Source: Xanthobacteraceae bacterium (lineage in GTDB: Bacteria > Pseudomonadota > Alphaproteobacteria > Rhizobiales > Xanthobacteraceae). Taken from it: 64,000 bases of DNA. Position 1 is the stretch's first letter, and each line of letters begins with the position of its first letter. The notes below the pieces were generated by a model that was not told the origin of the DNA, searched no databases, and saw nothing but the letters and a program-made list of their open reading frames with translations. Positions 54,628 through 64,000 of the stretch are shown here, piece by piece. Where the stretch lies: positions 1 through 64,000 of the forward strand of contig JAHBZB010000002.1 of assembly GCA_019635635.1 (NCBI GenBank). The letters are read 5' to 3'. A program made the position numbers and the translations under genes.

Positions 54628-55305
54628 CTAGAGCGCCTGCGCCTTGCCCTCGACCAGCGGGACGAAGCGGACCGACATCAGGTCCAGATGTTCGACTTTG
54701 CTGCCGCTTTTCGTGAACAGCCGCAGCGCCTGTACGCCTGCAACAGGCCCGACCGGCGCGATCATGTGGCCGTTATTCGCGAGTTGGTCGAACAGCGCAG
54801 GCGGCACCTCGGGCGTGGCAGCGGTCACGACGATCCGGTCGAACGGCGCTTCGTCAGGCGCGCCGAAACTGCCGTCCGCAACCCGCACGGTGACGTTCTT
54901 GAGACCGAGCACGCGCAGCCGTGCAGATGCGAGATCGGCGAGAGTGCGGTAGCGCTCGATGGTCACGACGGATTTCGCAAGCATGCCGAGCACGGCGGCC
55001 TGATAGCCGGAGCCGGTGCCGATTTCGAGCACTTTGTTGGAAGGTTCGACGTCGAGCGCTTCGGTCATGGTGGCGACGACGAAAGGCTGGCTGATGGTCT
55101 GACCACAGTCGATCGGCAGCGCCTGATCGGCATAGGCAACGCCGGCGTGCTCGGCTTCGACAAATATCTCGCGCGGCACCTGTTCGAGCGCGCGCAGCAC
55201 CTTAACATCGCGAATGCCGCGGCGGCGCATGGAGAGCAAGAACTCCATCCGCGCTTCCGCGTTCTTCCGCTCGAATTCCTCGTCGCGCCTGTTGCGGTCC
55301 GCCAT
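54628..55305 (-). CDS. pcm: protein-L-isoaspartate O-methyltransferase
   Basis: 225 residues. The SAM-binding motif is VLEIGTGSGYQAAVLGMLAKSV; the conserved substrate loop DQALPIDCGQTISQPFVVATMTEAL and the C-terminal PFDRIVVTAATPEVP are present. It methylates isoaspartyl residues and starts their repair to aspartate. It lies 27 bp behind surE, the usual pair in stress-survival clusters. Confidence 0.97.
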   Translation of the reverse strand: MADRNRRDEEFERKNAEARMEFLLSMRRRGIRDVKVLRALEQVPREIFVEAEHAGVAYADQALPIDCGQTISQPFVVATMTEALDVEPSNKVLEIGTGSGYQAAVLGMLAKSVVTIERYRTLADLASARLRVLGLKNVTVRVADGSFGAPDEAPFDRIVVTAATPEVPPALFDQLANNGHMIAPVGPVAGVQALRLFTKSGSKVEHLDLMSVRFVPLVEGKAQAL

Positions 55306-55331
55306 CCGCGCCAGAAGCTCCCTTTATGCGT

Positions 55332-56111
55332 TCAGTTCGTCAATTCGCTTTCGTCGAACATCGCCGCGAGTTTGGTCATGAACGGCTTGTCCGTCAGATC
55401 GATCCTGAGCGGCGTCACCGAGATCATCTTACGCTCGATCGCGGAAAGATCGCTGCCATCGGAGAAGGTGCGCTTGATGCGCTGAAAGCCGATCCAGTAA
55501 TACGGGAAGCCGCGGCCGTCATGGCGCTTATCAACCATCAGCAGTTCCGCATCGCGGCGGCCTTGGGTCGTGATCGCAACGCCTTTGACTTCGTCCGGCG
55601 GGCAATCCGGGAAATTGATGTTCAGCAAGACGCCGACCGGAAGCGGGTCCTTCAAAAGCTTTTTCAGAAGATCGGGCGCAAGCGCCTCGACCGTTTCGTA
55701 GCCGAGCCGGTCGCGCGTCGTCGGGCCATAGGCCTGACTTACGGCAACCGCCTGAATGCCTAAGATTGTGCCTTCCATCGCGCCCGCAACGGTGCCGGAA
55801 TAGATCACGTCTTCCGCGAGATTCTGCCCACGGTTCACGCCCGACAAAACGAGGTCCGGGCGCTTATCCTCGAGCACGTGGCGCACGCCCATGATCACGC
55901 AATCGGTCGGCGTGCCTTTCACGGCGAAACGCTTTTCGTCGACCTTGCGAAGCCGGAGCGGATCGGAAAGCGAAAGCGAATGCGACACGCCGGACTGGTC
56001 GAACTCCGGCGCCACCACCCAGACGTCGTCGGTCAGCGTCTTTGCGATGCGGACCAGCGCGTCGAGGCCGGGCGAATGAATGCCGTCGTCGTTGGTGACA
56101 AGGATGCGCAA
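55332..56111 (-). CDS. surE: 5'/3'-nucleotidase SurE
   Basis: 259 residues. The start is the TTG at 56111, 2 nt behind the serS stop, because the family begins with [10 protein letters not shown] and only [10 protein letters not shown] is found here; an upstream start would read the serS gene out of frame. Asp and Asn metal ligands are in [10 protein letters not shown] and [10 protein letters not shown] phosphatase acting on nucleoside monophosphates and polyphosphates. TTG use and tight spacing suggest translational coupling to serS. Confidence 0.95.
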   Translation of the reverse strand: MRILVTNDDGIHSPGLDALVRIAKTLTDDVWVVAPEFDQSGVSHSLSLSDPLRLRKVDEKRFAVKGTPTDCVIMGVRHVLEDKRPDLVLSGVNRGQNLAEDVIYSGTVAGAMEGTILGIQAVAVSQAYGPTTRDRLGYETVEALAPDLLKKLLKDPLPVGVLLNINFPDCPPDEVKGVAITTQGRRDAELLMVDKRHDGRGFPYYWIGFQRIKRTFSDGSDLSAIERKMISVTPLRIDLTDKPFMTKLAAMFDESELTN

Positions 56112-56113
56112 CT

Positions 56114-57397
56114 TCAGTTCGCTTTCGTGATCTTGGCGAGGCCGCCCATATAGGGCTTTAACGCCTCCGGAATTGTGACCGAGCCGTCCTCGTTCTGGTA
56201 GTTTTCCAGCACCGCGATCAGCGCACGGCCGACTGCGACGCCGGAGCCGTTCAGCGTGTGAACATAGCGCGGGCTTTTGGCGTCCTTCGCGCGATAGCGC
56301 GCATTCATGCGGCGCGCCTGGAACTCGCCGCAGTTCGAACAGGACGAGATTTCGCGATAGGTGTTCTCTCCGGGCAGCCAGACCTCGATGTCGTAGGTCT
56401 TCTGCGAGGCAAAGCCCATGTCGCCGGTGCACAGCGTCATCACGCGATAATGCAGGCCGAGTTTCTGCAGCACCTTTTCGGCGGAAGCGAGCATGCGCTC
56501 GTGTTCGTCGGCGCTCTGTTCGGGCGTCGTGATCGAGACGAGCTCAACCTTGGTGAACTGGTGCTGGCGGATCATGCCGCGCGTGTCTTTACCGGCCGCA
56601 CCTGCTTCCGCGCGGAAGCACGGCGTGCAGGCAGTCAACCGCATCGGCAGCTTCGCCTCGTCGGCGATGTCCTCGCGAACGAGATTGGTGAGCGGCACTT
56701 CGGCGGTCGGGATGAGCCAGTAATCCTCGCCGGCGCGGAACTGATCTTCCCTGAACTTCGGAAGCTGCGCGGTGCCGAACATGGCGTCGTCACGAACCAG
56801 CACCGGCGGGTTCACTTCGGTGTAGCCGTGCTCGCCGGTATGCGTGTCGAGAAATAGCTGCGCCAGCGCGCGCTCGAGACGTGCGAGCGCGCCCTTCAAC
56901 ACCACGAAACGGCTGCCTGAAATCTTCGACGCGGCCTCGAAATCCATCAGCCCGAGAGCCTCGCCGATCTCGAAATGTAGCTTCGGCTTGAAGGCGAGGT
57001 TCGGCACGTTGCCGTGACGCCGATATTCCTTGTTGCCGGTCTCGTCCTTGCCGTCCGGAACGTCGGCGGCAGGCAAATTCGGGATCGCAGCAAGGATTTC
57101 ATCGAGCTTCTTTTCGGCTGCCTGCTGCTCGGCCTCGAGCTTTGGCATTTCGTCCTTGATGCTCGCCACTTCCACCATCAGCTTCTGCGCGCGTGGCTCA
57201 TCCTTGGCCTTCTTTGCTTCGCCGACTTCCTTCGAGACGGCATTGCGGCGCTCCTGCATGGTCTGGAGCTTGGCGATCACGGCGCGGCGCTTCTCGTCGA
57301 GCGCGAGCAAATCGCGCGACTCGGCACTCAAGCCACGGCGGGCGAGCGCCTTGTCGAAGGCCTCTGGGTTCTCGCGAATCCACTTAATGTCGTGCAT
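56114..57397 (-). CDS. serS: seryl-tRNA synthetase
   Basis: 427 residues. The N-terminal long coiled-coil arm covers about 25-105 (charged, Glu/Lys-rich). The class II core has motif 2 [16 protein letters not shown] with the preceding AGAAGKD, and motif 3 around [41 protein letters not shown] is the characteristic C-terminal segment. It charges tRNA-Ser. First gene of serS-surE-pcm-nlpD. Confidence 0.98.
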   Translation of the reverse strand: MHDIKWIRENPEAFDKALARRGLSAESRDLLALDEKRRAVIAKLQTMQERRNAVSKEVGEAKKAKDEPRAQKLMVEVASIKDEMPKLEAEQQAAEKKLDEILAAIPNLPAADVPDGKDETGNKEYRRHGNVPNLAFKPKLHFEIGEALGLMDFEAASKISGSRFVVLKGALARLERALAQLFLDTHTGEHGYTEVNPPVLVRDDAMFGTAQLPKFREDQFRAGEDYWLIPTAEVPLTNLVREDIADEAKLPMRLTACTPCFRAEAGAAGKDTRGMIRQHQFTKVELVSITTPEQSADEHERMLASAEKVLQKLGLHYRVMTLCTGDMGFASQKTYDIEVWLPGENTYREISSCSNCGEFQARRMNARYRAKDAKSPRYVHTLNGSGVAVGRALIAVLENYQNEDGSVTIPEALKPYMGGLAKITKAN

Positions 57398-57459
57398 CGT
57401 TATTCCTGCGTAATAGCCTTTGATTACGCACGATTTTCTACTTCAAGTGAAACTTGAAC

Positions 57460-58284
57460 TTAGGCGCTCGGCGTACTGGCTGGCGGGACCGGGGCGTCGG
57501 TCGAGGGCGCGTCGGAGTCCGCTTGCGCTGCCGCCCGCTTCTTTTCCGCCGCCGCCACGAGCCAGATCGAGGCTTCGTAAAGGAGCAAGGTAGGCAGGGC
57601 AAGCGCAAGCTGTGAAATCACGTCCGGCGGCGTCAGCACGGCCGCGACGATGAACACCGCCACGATCGCGTAGCGTCGGATCGAGCGCAGCCATGCCGCC
57701 GTCACGACACCGATGCGCGCAAGCAGCGTCAGAATTACCGGAAGCTGGAAGCAGATGCCGAAGGCGAAGATCAGCGCCATGATCAGCGACAGATATTCGG
57801 AGACGCGCGGCAAGAGCTTGATCTCAGGCCCCGCGCCGATCTGCTGCATCCCGATGAAGAACTTCATCGCGAGCGGCATCGCGACGAAATAGACGAAGGC
57901 AGCACCCAGCAAGAAGCAGATCGGCGTCGCGATCAGATATGGAAGGAACGCTCCCTTCTCGTGCTTGTAGAGACCGGGCGCGACGAAGGCATAAATCTGC
58001 GAAGCGACCACCGGAAACGAGAGAAACGCCGCGCCGAACAGCGCGAGCTTGATCTGCGTGATCAGGAATTCCTGCGGCGCAGTGTAGATCAGTTCGATCT
58101 TGGCATCGACGCCGGCGGCGAGCTGATAGGGAAACAGCAGAATGTTGTAGATATACTTCGCGCCGGCGAAGCAGATTATCATCATCACGATGAAGGCGAG
58201 CATCGACTTGATGAGACGCGAGCGCAGCTCGACCAGATGCTCCATCAAGGGCGCCTTGGAAGCGTCGATCTCGTCCTGGCTCAT
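57460..58284 (-). CDS. tatC: Sec-independent protein translocase TatC
   Basis: 274 residues with six helices. Cytoplasmic N-terminus [17 protein letters not shown] has the Glu of the signal-binding loop; [23 protein letters not shown], the [12 protein letters not shown] loop and [13 protein letters not shown] are family motifs. It recognises twin-arginine signals and forms the Tat receptor with TatB. The C-terminus has an extra Ala/Asp/Pro-rich tail. It overlaps tatB by 4 bases. The Tat-signal protein at 1016 is a plausible client in this window. Confidence 0.97.
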   Translation of the reverse strand: MSQDEIDASKAPLMEHLVELRSRLIKSMLAFIVMMIICFAGAKYIYNILLFPYQLAAGVDAKIELIYTAPQEFLITQIKLALFGAAFLSFPVVASQIYAFVAPGLYKHEKGAFLPYLIATPICFLLGAAFVYFVAMPLAMKFFIGMQQIGAGPEIKLLPRVSEYLSLIMALIFAFGICFQLPVILTLLARIGVVTAAWLRSIRRYAIVAVFIVAAVLTPPDVISQLALALPTLLLYEASIWLVAAAEKKRAAAQADSDAPSTDAPVPPASTPSA

Positions 58285-58754
58285 GCGCCGCTGCCTTGCT
58301 TGCGGACCGGTTCGTTCGTGTTCGCGGCGCCGGTTTCCGTTTCGGCGGAGGTCGCAGCCGTCGGCGCGATCGGCGCGGGTTCGATGTTCAACGGTTCAGG
58401 CTGCGGCGGTGCTGGAATTTGCGCGTCGACCTGCGCGTCGGTCGCGGCGGGTGACGGCGCGGTGTTCGCCGGCGCCTCGATCGAATTCTGGATTTCGTTC
58501 GTGATGCTCTGCACCGGATTTTCGATCGCGCCTTTGGCGGTGGCGGCGAGCTTGTCGGCTTCCTTTTTCAGATCGGCGAGTTCGGCGTCGCGCATCGCGT
58601 CCTGAAACTGCCCCTGAAACTCGTTCGCCATCGAGCGCACTTTCGACATCATCGAGCCGAGCGCGCGCAGGACTTTTGGCAGATCCTTCGGCCCAATGAC
58701 GACGAGCGCGACGATCCCGATTAAGAGAAGCTCACTCCAACCGATGTCAAACAT
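58281..58754 (-). CDS. tatB: Sec-independent protein translocase TatB
   Basis: 157 residues. N-terminal [32 protein letters not shown] gives the single helix, hinge and start of the amphipathic helix that define TatB. The C-terminal 60 residues are Pro/Ala/Thr-rich and disordered, as is usual. It begins 57 bp behind tatA and its stop overlaps the tatC start. Confidence 0.95.
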   Translation of the reverse strand: MFDIGWSELLLIGIVALVVIGPKDLPKVLRALGSMMSKVRSMANEFQGQFQDAMRDAELADLKKEADKLAATAKGAIENPVQSITNEIQNSIEAPANTAPSPAATDAQVDAQIPAPPQPEPLNIEPAPIAPTAATSAETETGAANTNEPVRKQGSGA

Positions 58755-58811
58755 GCGCTGCTACCTCGCGGCCGAAATTTGGGTCCGCGAACGGCGCCGC
58801 TGCTTGCGGCG

Positions 58812-59033
58812 TCAGCCGACCTTCTGATCGTCGGTGCGGCGGACCACCGGCGGGTTTTGCTCGATGGTCTTGGGCGGCGTCGTGGCGGCCGGCTCGTCGT
58901 CAGCCATGCCCTTCTTGAACGCCTTGATGCCCTTCGCAGCATCGCCCATCAGCTCGGAAATCTTGCCGCGCCCGAACAGCAGCAGCACGATGACGGCAAC
59001 GACCAGCCAATGCCAGATACTCAAACCACCCAT
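58812..59033 (-). CDS. tatA: Sec-independent protein translocase TatA
   Basis: 73 residues from the ATG at 59033, with GGAGG 5 nt upstream; the in-frame start at 59081 would add non-conserved residues. [41 protein letters not shown] is the membrane helix, Phe-Gly hinge and amphipathic helix. It oligomerises to form the export path with TatBC. Confidence 0.96.
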   Translation of the reverse strand: MGGLSIWHWLVVAVIVLLLFGRGKISELMGDAAKGIKAFKKGMADDEPAATTPPKTIEQNPPVVRRTDDQKVG

Positions 59034-59102
59034 GGAATCCTCCGCTGGCAGGTTAGCTTTTGAGCCGCCAAAACCAGCCAATTTTCATTACTTCGCACGA
59101 AC

Positions 59103-60188
59103 CTAGGGCGGTGGAGAGGCAAAAACAAGAACTTCGGCAGGGTCGATTTCGACTCCGACATCCTCGCCCTCTTCGCGGTTAACGGGTTCCCGGACCCTCG
59201 CCAGCACCGGTTCTTCCAAGCCCGGCATCGCGATTTCGAGCAGGTTGACCTCGCCGACAAAACGGTGCGCGACAATCCGTCCAGGCAGGCCCTGACCGGG
59301 TAGTTTCAGGCGTAGCCCCTGCGGGCGGATGCAGACCACAGCCTCGCCGTCGCGGACCTCGCCGGCGTCGAAAGTTCCGAGCGGCGTTTCGATCTGCCTG
59401 CGATGGACCCAGCCGGAAAGCTCGTTCACCTCGCAGAAAAAGCGCGCGGCAAAGAGCGATTTCGGGTGCCGATAGATCGCCTGCGGATCGCCGAACTCGA
59501 CCAGCCTGCCCTCGTTCATGAGCGCGATCCGGTCCCCGACGCGCATCGCTTCTTCCGCGTCATGAGTCACGATCACGCAGGTCGCTCGCGCCTCGCGAAG
59601 GATCGCGAGCGTCTCGCCGCGCACGGTGTCGCGAAGGCGGCTGTCGAGACCTGAAAACGGTTCGTCCATCAGGATCACGGCGGGCCGCGGCGCGATCGCG
59701 CGCGCAAGCGCCACGCGCTGCTGCTCGCCGCCGGAAAGCATGTGCGGATATTCGCCGCCGCGACTGCCCAAACCCACGCGGTCAAGCGCGAGCACGGCCT
59801 GCCGCTCCGCCTCGTCGCGCGAGAAGCCGCGCAGGCCGAAGCGGACGTTATCGAGATTGGTCATGTGCGGGAAAAGCGCGTTGTCCTGAAACATCAGGCC
59901 GATGCCGCGCTTCTCAGGCGGCACGAAACTATCCGGCCCCGCGATCTCGAGGCTGTCGAGCAGCACGCGTCCGGCATTGGGTCGCTCCAGGCCGGCGGCG
60001 AGGCGCAGAAGCGTCGTCTTCCCGCAACCCGACGGCCCGACAAGACTCACGACCTCGCCGGGATCGACCGAGAGCGTCACGCCGCGGATGGATTCCGGTC
60101 CGCCATAACTGTGATGCACGTCATCGAACGCGAGATGCGCGGCGATCGAAACGGGTGCAGGACTGCGCGGAGCGAGACGAGTTGCCAT
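59103..60188 (-). CDS. ABC transporter ATP-binding protein, Fe3+/spermidine (FbpC/PotA) type, orphan
   Basis: 361 residues. Walker A GPSGCGKTT (about residue 52), Q-loop FQDNALFPHMTN, signature LSGGEQQRVALARAI, Walker B VILMDEPFSGLD and switch VTHDAEEAM. The C-terminal third is a TOBE_2-like domain (VVCIRPQGLRL, VGEVNLLEIAM). This matches iron(III)/polyamine importer ATPases. No permease or binding-protein gene adjoins it, which makes it an orphan subunit. It lies 39 bp from scpB on the same strand and between two conserved clusters. Confidence 0.9.
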   Translation of the reverse strand: MATRLAPRSPAPVSIAAHLAFDDVHHSYGGPESIRGVTLSVDPGEVVSLVGPSGCGKTTLLRLAAGLERPNAGRVLLDSLEIAGPDSFVPPEKRGIGLMFQDNALFPHMTNLDNVRFGLRGFSRDEAERQAVLALDRVGLGSRGGEYPHMLSGGEQQRVALARAIAPRPAVILMDEPFSGLDSRLRDTVRGETLAILREARATCVIVTHDAEEAMRVGDRIALMNEGRLVEFGDPQAIYRHPKSLFAARFFCEVNELSGWVHRRQIETPLGTFDAGEVRDGEAVVCIRPQGLRLKLPGQGLPGRIVAHRFVGEVNLLEIAMPGLEEPVLARVREPVNREEGEDVGVEIDPAEVLVFASPPP

Positions 60189-60227
60189 AATGGCAGGAAG
60201 GTAGTGCTTCCCGCGCCTTTCGTCGCG

Positions 60228-60908
60228 CTACTTGCCGCTTTCCGGATCGAGCTCGGGATCGCCCTCCTCGAGCGGCTCCTCGTCGTCGCGCAGCGTCGAG
60301 ATGTCGTTCGGGATCGGTACCGCGAACCCGGCCGGCAGGCGGTCGTCGAGAAAGCCCGCGCCCTTGAGTTCTTCCAGACCCGGCAGGTCCTCGATCTGGT
60401 CGAGGCCAAAGTGGATCAGAAATTCTTCGGTCGTGCCGTAGGTCACCGGGCGGCCCGGCACCTTGCGGCGGCCACGCAGGCGCACCCAGCCGGTTTCGAT
60501 CAGCACGTCGAGCGTGCCCTTGTTGATCGTGACGCCGCGGATCTCCTCGATCTCGGCGCGCGTGACTGGCTGATGATAGGCGACGATCGCAAGCGTCTCG
60601 ATCGCCGCACGCGAAAGCTTCTTCGGCGGCGGCGTGTCGCGCGCGATGCGGTGGCCGAGATCGGACGCGGTACGCAGCGCCCACTTGCCCGCGACCCGCA
60701 CGAGGTTCACGCCGCGCGCGGCGTAATGATCGGCGAGCTTCTGAAGCTCCGCCTTCAAATCGGTGCCTTCGGGGAGACGCGAGGCGAGCAGCTTCTCGTC
60801 CACCGGCTCCGCGGAGGCAAACAGGATCGCTTCCAGCGTGCGCTGGACGTCGTCGGTTTCGGGCTCTGCACCCACGATCGATAGCGGCGGTTTGCGCAAC
60901 GCGGTCAC
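60228..60908 (-). CDS. scpB: segregation and condensation protein B
   Basis: 226 residues. Two winged-helix domains are visible: LEAILFASAEPVDEKLLASRLPEG and the second around LSRAAIETLAIVAYHQPVTRAEIEEIRGV, which is the family signature, followed by GLEELKGAGFLDDRLPAGF. It is the kleisin-associated subunit of the SMC-ScpAB complex. It overlaps scpA by 4 bases. The acidic tail is normal. Confidence 0.96.
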   Translation of the reverse strand: MTALRKPPLSIVGAEPETDDVQRTLEAILFASAEPVDEKLLASRLPEGTDLKAELQKLADHYAARGVNLVRVAGKWALRTASDLGHRIARDTPPPKKLSRAAIETLAIVAYHQPVTRAEIEEIRGVTINKGTLDVLIETGWVRLRGRRKVPGRPVTYGTTEEFLIHFGLDQIEDLPGLEELKGAGFLDDRLPAGFAVPIPNDISTLRDDEEPLEEGDPELDPESGK

Positions 60909-61717
60909 TGCTTGGTCTCCACCAATTGTAATTCAGGTCTCGGCTCGGGGCGACGCTTCAGCCAGAGCGGCGCAAAAGCCCTCTCCTGCTGAAGTTCAAG
61001 GTGCCCCTCTTTGACCATTTCGAGAGAGGCCGAAAAACTTGACGCCAATACGGTCGGGCGCATCTCCGGCTCGACCAGATATTCGATCAGAAAGCTGTCG
61101 AGACGCGCCCAGTCCTGCCCGACGCCGACAAGACGCTCGAGCGCGTCGCGCGCTTCCTTGAGCGACCAGACCACGCGCTCTTTCACAGTATGACGCGCGA
61201 GCGCTTTCTTCTGGCGCTGGACTGCGTAGGCCGAAAGCAGGTCGTAGATCGTCGCCGTGTATTCCTGCGGGTGAAGCGGATCGGTTTCTTCCGGCGCGCC
61301 GCGCATGAAGAACTCGGTGCCGAGCTTGTCGCGGGTCATCAGCCCCGCGCCCGCGCGGCGGATCGCTTCGAGATGTTGCAGGCGCGCGGCGAGATCGGCG
61401 GCAAGATCCGCGGCCGAAGGCTCTTCCGGGCCCGCGGGTTCGGGCAGCAACAGGCGCGATTTCAGGTACGCGAGCCATGCCGCCATCACGAGATAGTCGG
61501 CCGCGACCTCGATTCGCAGATCGCGCGCGCGCTGGATGAATTCGAGATACTGGTCGGCGAGCGCAAGAATCGAAATCTTCGCGAGATCGACCTTCTGCGT
61601 GCGGGCGAGCATCAGCAAAAGGTCGAGCGGACCTTCAAAGCCCGTTACGTCAACGACGAGTTGCGGCTCGTTGCTTCCGCGTTCGGCTTCCGGCAGTTCG
61701 AAATCGCTGGTTTCCAC
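60905..61717 (-). CDS. scpA: segregation and condensation protein A (kleisin)
   Basis: 270 residues. N-terminal SMC-binding region GFEGPLDLLLMLARTQKVDLAKISILALADQYL, family core ADYLVMAAWLAYLKSRLLLP, and C-terminal winged helix ASFSASLEMVKEGHLELQQERAFAPLWL. It bridges the SMC heads and ScpB in chromosome condensation. Starts 15 bp behind the nagZ stop. Confidence 0.96.
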   Translation of the reverse strand: METSDFELPEAERGSNEPQLVVDVTGFEGPLDLLLMLARTQKVDLAKISILALADQYLEFIQRARDLRIEVAADYLVMAAWLAYLKSRLLLPEPAGPEEPSAADLAADLAARLQHLEAIRRAGAGLMTRDKLGTEFFMRGAPEETDPLHPQEYTATIYDLLSAYAVQRQKKALARHTVKERVVWSLKEARDALERLVGVGQDWARLDSFLIEYLVEPEMRPTVLASSFSASLEMVKEGHLELQQERAFAPLWLKRRPEPRPELQLVETKQ

Positions 61718-61732
61718 GCTACTGATTCCGTC

Positions 61733-62734
61733 TCAAACCGTTTCGACCATAGCGGAAAAGCGGCCCCAAGCCTCGGCGACATCGAGCGGTTTGGCCCCGG
61801 AAGCGATCCTATCCAAGGCTTTCTTCGCGCGTTCGGCCGCTTTACCGTCGAGCGGCGGGCTGTTTTCCGCGACGCTACGCATTTCGTCCATCTTGCCGTT
61901 GCAGTGAAGTGCGAGATCGCACCCCGCCAGAAAGGCGGCCCGCGTATTTTGGCCTATGCCGCCGGAAAGCGCCTTCATCGAGACGTCGTCGGTCATCAGC
62001 AAACCGTCGAATCCGATATGGCCGCGGATCACCTCACCGACAACGGTGGGCGAAATCGTGGCCGGAAGCGCGGGATCGACGGCCTCGTAGATCACGTGCG
62101 CGGTCATCGCGAGCGGCAGGTCGTTCAGCGCACGGAACGGCACAAAATCCGTTCGCTCGAGTTCCACGCGGGAGACTGTCACCTTGGGGAGTTCGAGATG
62201 GCTGTCGGCCATGGCGCGGCCGTGGCCGGGGATGTGCTTGACCACCGGCAGCACGCCGCCCGCCATCAGCCCCTCGGCAGCCGCCCGCGCGAGCGTCGCC
62301 ACTGCCGCCGGATCGCTGCCGTAAGCGCGATCGCCAATGACGTCGTGCGCGCCGGGAAAGCGAAGGTCGGCGACCGGCACACAGTCCACGTTGATGCCCA
62401 GCCGGAGCAGTTCGTTTGCGATCAGCCGGGCGCCGAGCGAGACAGATTCCCGGCTCGTGGAGGCGGTTGCGAGCTTCTCTGCCGCAGGGAAATCGGGCCA
62501 GTGCGGCGGACCCAGCCGCTGCACCCGGCCGCCCTCCTGATCGATCAGCACAGGTGCATCATCGCGGCCAACGATTTCCCGGTAACTTGCTATCAGTTCA
62601 GCAACCTGCGCCGGGTCTTCAATGTTTCGCTTGAATAGAATCAAGCCCCACGGGCAAGCTTCTGAGAAGAAACGCTTTTCTTCTTCGGAGAGCGTGGTGG
62701 AGCCGCAGCCGGAAATGAAGGCGCGAACAGTCAT
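61733..62734 (-). CDS. nagZ: beta-N-acetylhexosaminidase NagZ
   Basis: 333 residues, glycoside hydrolase family 3. KHIPGHGRAMADSHLELP has the catalytic His of the loop, LLMTDDVSMKALSGG has the nucleophile Asp, and the N-terminal GLILFKRN, RVQRLGPP match. It removes GlcNAc from muropeptides in the cytoplasm during wall recycling. It lies upstream of scpA and behind the SPOR gene in the order conserved in Rhizobiales. Confidence 0.97.
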   Translation of the reverse strand: MTVRAFISGCGSTTLSEEEKRFFSEACPWGLILFKRNIEDPAQVAELIASYREIVGRDDAPVLIDQEGGRVQRLGPPHWPDFPAAEKLATASTSRESVSLGARLIANELLRLGINVDCVPVADLRFPGAHDVIGDRAYGSDPAAVATLARAAAEGLMAGGVLPVVKHIPGHGRAMADSHLELPKVTVSRVELERTDFVPFRALNDLPLAMTAHVIYEAVDPALPATISPTVVGEVIRGHIGFDGLLMTDDVSMKALSGGIGQNTRAAFLAGCDLALHCNGKMDEMRSVAENSPPLDGKAAERAKKALDRIASGAKPLDVAEAWGRFSAMVETV

Positions 62735-62789
62735 GCGCGGGCGTAAGCGGCCCGGCTCCGGCGGTCAAGAACGGCGGGAAAACTAGCTG

Positions 62790-64000
62790 TTAGTTGCGGG
62801 TCTGGACGATGCAGCCCGCGCCCTGGGTCTTCAGGTTCTGGCAGAGCGCGTTCGCCTGATCCCGGTTCATCGGGCCCACCATGGCGCGATAGAACGTGCC
62901 GCGATCGCCGAGATCGACCTTGCGGATATCGGCGTTCCGCGCACCGAAGATCGAGCCGTATTGCGACTTCAGCTGTTGCCAGGCGGCCTGCGCCTCTTGC
63001 GGTGTCTTGTGGGATGCAACCTGCACGACATAGTTGCCACTCGTCGTTGCCGGAGGCGTCGTCGGATTGAGCGACGCGACGTTGCGGTGCTGCGGCGGCA
63101 GGTTCGATTGCGGGCGCTGGGGCGCGGCTGCGGGCGGCTCCTGCTGTTGCACCGGCGGATTTGCTTGCAGTGGCAGCGGTGCATTGCTCTGCGGCGCCGT
63201 GGTGCCGTCGGAGCGCACGGTGATGGTCTTCACCTTGCGCGGGCCGGTATCAACCGGCTGTTGCTGCTGCGGAGCGGCTGCCGGGAAGTTGTTTTGCGGC
63301 GCCTGCTGTTGCTGCGGCGGGCTGAACTGCGTCGGCCGTTGCGTCGTCAGATCGATCGGCTGCTCTTCGCGCTTCAGCGTCTGGGTCTCGGCGGCACCCG
63401 CGATACGGTCCTGAATCGCCTTGTTTGGCGCGACCGCGTTCGTCTGCGCAGGCTGCTGCTCCACCTTGGTGGGAGCGTTCGACTTGGTAATAACCGCCGC
63501 GCGCTGTGGCGTATTGAAAACCGTGCGGTACGCAAAGACGCCGAGGAACGCGACCGCGATCAGGCTCGCGACGACAATGCCGGAGACGATCCAGAATCCG
63601 ATGCCGCGCCCCGAGCGGCGCACGTCGTCGTAAACGTCGTCGGCGTGGTCCGAAAGGTAGGCGTCGTCCGCGTATTCCGGATCGAAGTCGTCCTCGTATG
63701 TGTCGTACTTCGGCTCGCGATAGGCCGCCGGCTGCGGCCGCATGCGGCTGTGGCGCAGCGCCTCTTCCGGCACATAACGGTCACGCTCATTCGGCGTGCG
63801 GGCTTCACGCACAGGCTGTCGGCCCGGGCGTGCCCGTTCGGTTTCGCTGAAATCTTCCCGCCGGTAATTCTGCTCGGCGTAGCGGGCGTTCGCGTCGTGG
63901 CCGTTCTGCCGCGAAGGCTGCGCCGGACGCGGCGCATCGCGATAAGCCGCAGGCTCCGCGGTATTGCTCCGGAACTGCGGACGCTGGGGTTGAGGCTGCG
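62790..64000 (-). CDS. SPOR-domain protein (5' end outside the window)
   Basis: The frame is open from the right edge (last in-frame codon ends at 63998) to the stop at 62790, so the start is outside the window; the GTG at 63812 is not a convincing start because in-frame, similar Pro/Gln/Arg/Tyr/Asn-rich coding continues upstream. It has an N-terminal cytoplasmic acidic and Arg/Tyr/Pro-rich part, one membrane helix (FWIVSGIVVASLIAVAFLGVFAY), a Pro/Gln-rich periplasmic spacer, and a C-terminal SPOR domain (YVVQVASHKTPQEAQAAWQQL; FYRAMVGPMNRDQANALCQNL) that binds denuded septal glycan. It is followed by nagZ. Confidence 0.93.
   Translation of the reverse strand, partial: QPQPQRPQFRSNTAEPAAYRDAPRPAQPSRQNGHDANARYAEQNYRREDFSETERARPGRQPVREARTPNERDRYVPEEALRHSRMRPQPAAYREPKYDTYEDDFDPEYADDAYLSDHADDVYDDVRRSGRGIGFWIVSGIVVASLIAVAFLGVFAYRTVFNTPQRAAVITKSNAPTKVEQQPAQTNAVAPNKAIQDRIAGAAETQTLKREEQPIDLTTQRPTQFSPPQQQQAPQNNFPAAAPQQQQPVDTGPRKVKTITVRSDGTTAPQSNAPLPLQANPPVQQQEPPAAAPQRPQSNLPPQHRNVASLNPTTPPATTSGNYVVQVASHKTPQEAQAAWQQLKSQYGSIFGARNADIRKVDLGDRGTFYRAMVGPMNRDQANALCQNLKTQGAGCIVQTRN

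Overview
The window is a GC-rich alphaproteobacterial chromosome segment, most likely from the Hyphomicrobiales/Rhizobiales (Bradyrhizobium/Xanthobacteraceae-like). The evidence is gene content and order: hmuPTUV divergent from a heme receptor, gyrA-coaD-ppiA-ppiB-queA-tgt, an ssb/uvrA neighbourhood with GTTC-N7-GTTC LexA boxes, yajC-secD-secF followed by Mth938 and squalene-synthase-like genes, and SPOR-nagZ-scpA-scpB-(ABC)-tatABC-serS-surE-pcm-nlpD. The assignment is inference from synteny and family knowledge; no database search was run.

Layout. 1-2.5 kb is an accessory, more AT-rich block of small hypothetical genes (a ribbon-helix-helix protein coupled to a membrane protein, and a Tat-signal protein coupled to a 72-aa protein) that ends at a tRNA-Lys(UUU). 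2.7-9.8 kb is a heme-acquisition locus: hmuV, hmuU, hmuT and hemP on the minus strand, and a TonB-dependent receptor, an IsdG-type heme monooxygenase and a TonB protein on the plus strand, around a shared control region with Irr/ICE-like repeats. 9.8-16.4 kb holds queuosine genes, two cyclophilins, coaD and gyrA. 16.5-25.8 kb is a DNA repair block: ssb, a ligD apparently split by a one-base frameshift, ku and uvrA, with a LexA box on each side of the ligD/ku pair.

25.8-28.3 kb is the least explained part. The last 51 bases of uvrA are repeated 400 bp downstream, bracketing a small AT-rich membrane-protein gene. An orphan 460-aa gene follows, then about 0.5 kb of non-coding DNA packed with perfect hairpins. 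28.3-40.8 kb is mixed metabolism and regulation (outer-membrane protein, ThDP enzyme plus acyl-CoA synthetase, tandem small acetyltransferases, luciferase-like oxidoreductase, hemerythrin, hydrolases, Crp/Fnr regulator, patatin, FAH-family hydrolase, DUF1127).

40.8-46 kb is the Sec accessory operon with two homologues of mitochondrial complex I assembly factors, plus a DUF815 ATPase. 46-53.2 kb is a second accessory stretch (oxidoreductase, PsiF-like, MFS, DUF3309, hybrid histidine kinase, small secreted proteins including two tandem DUF4189 paralogues). 53.2-64 kb is the conserved envelope/Tat/segregation cluster, all on the minus strand; the last gene (SPOR protein) runs off the right edge.
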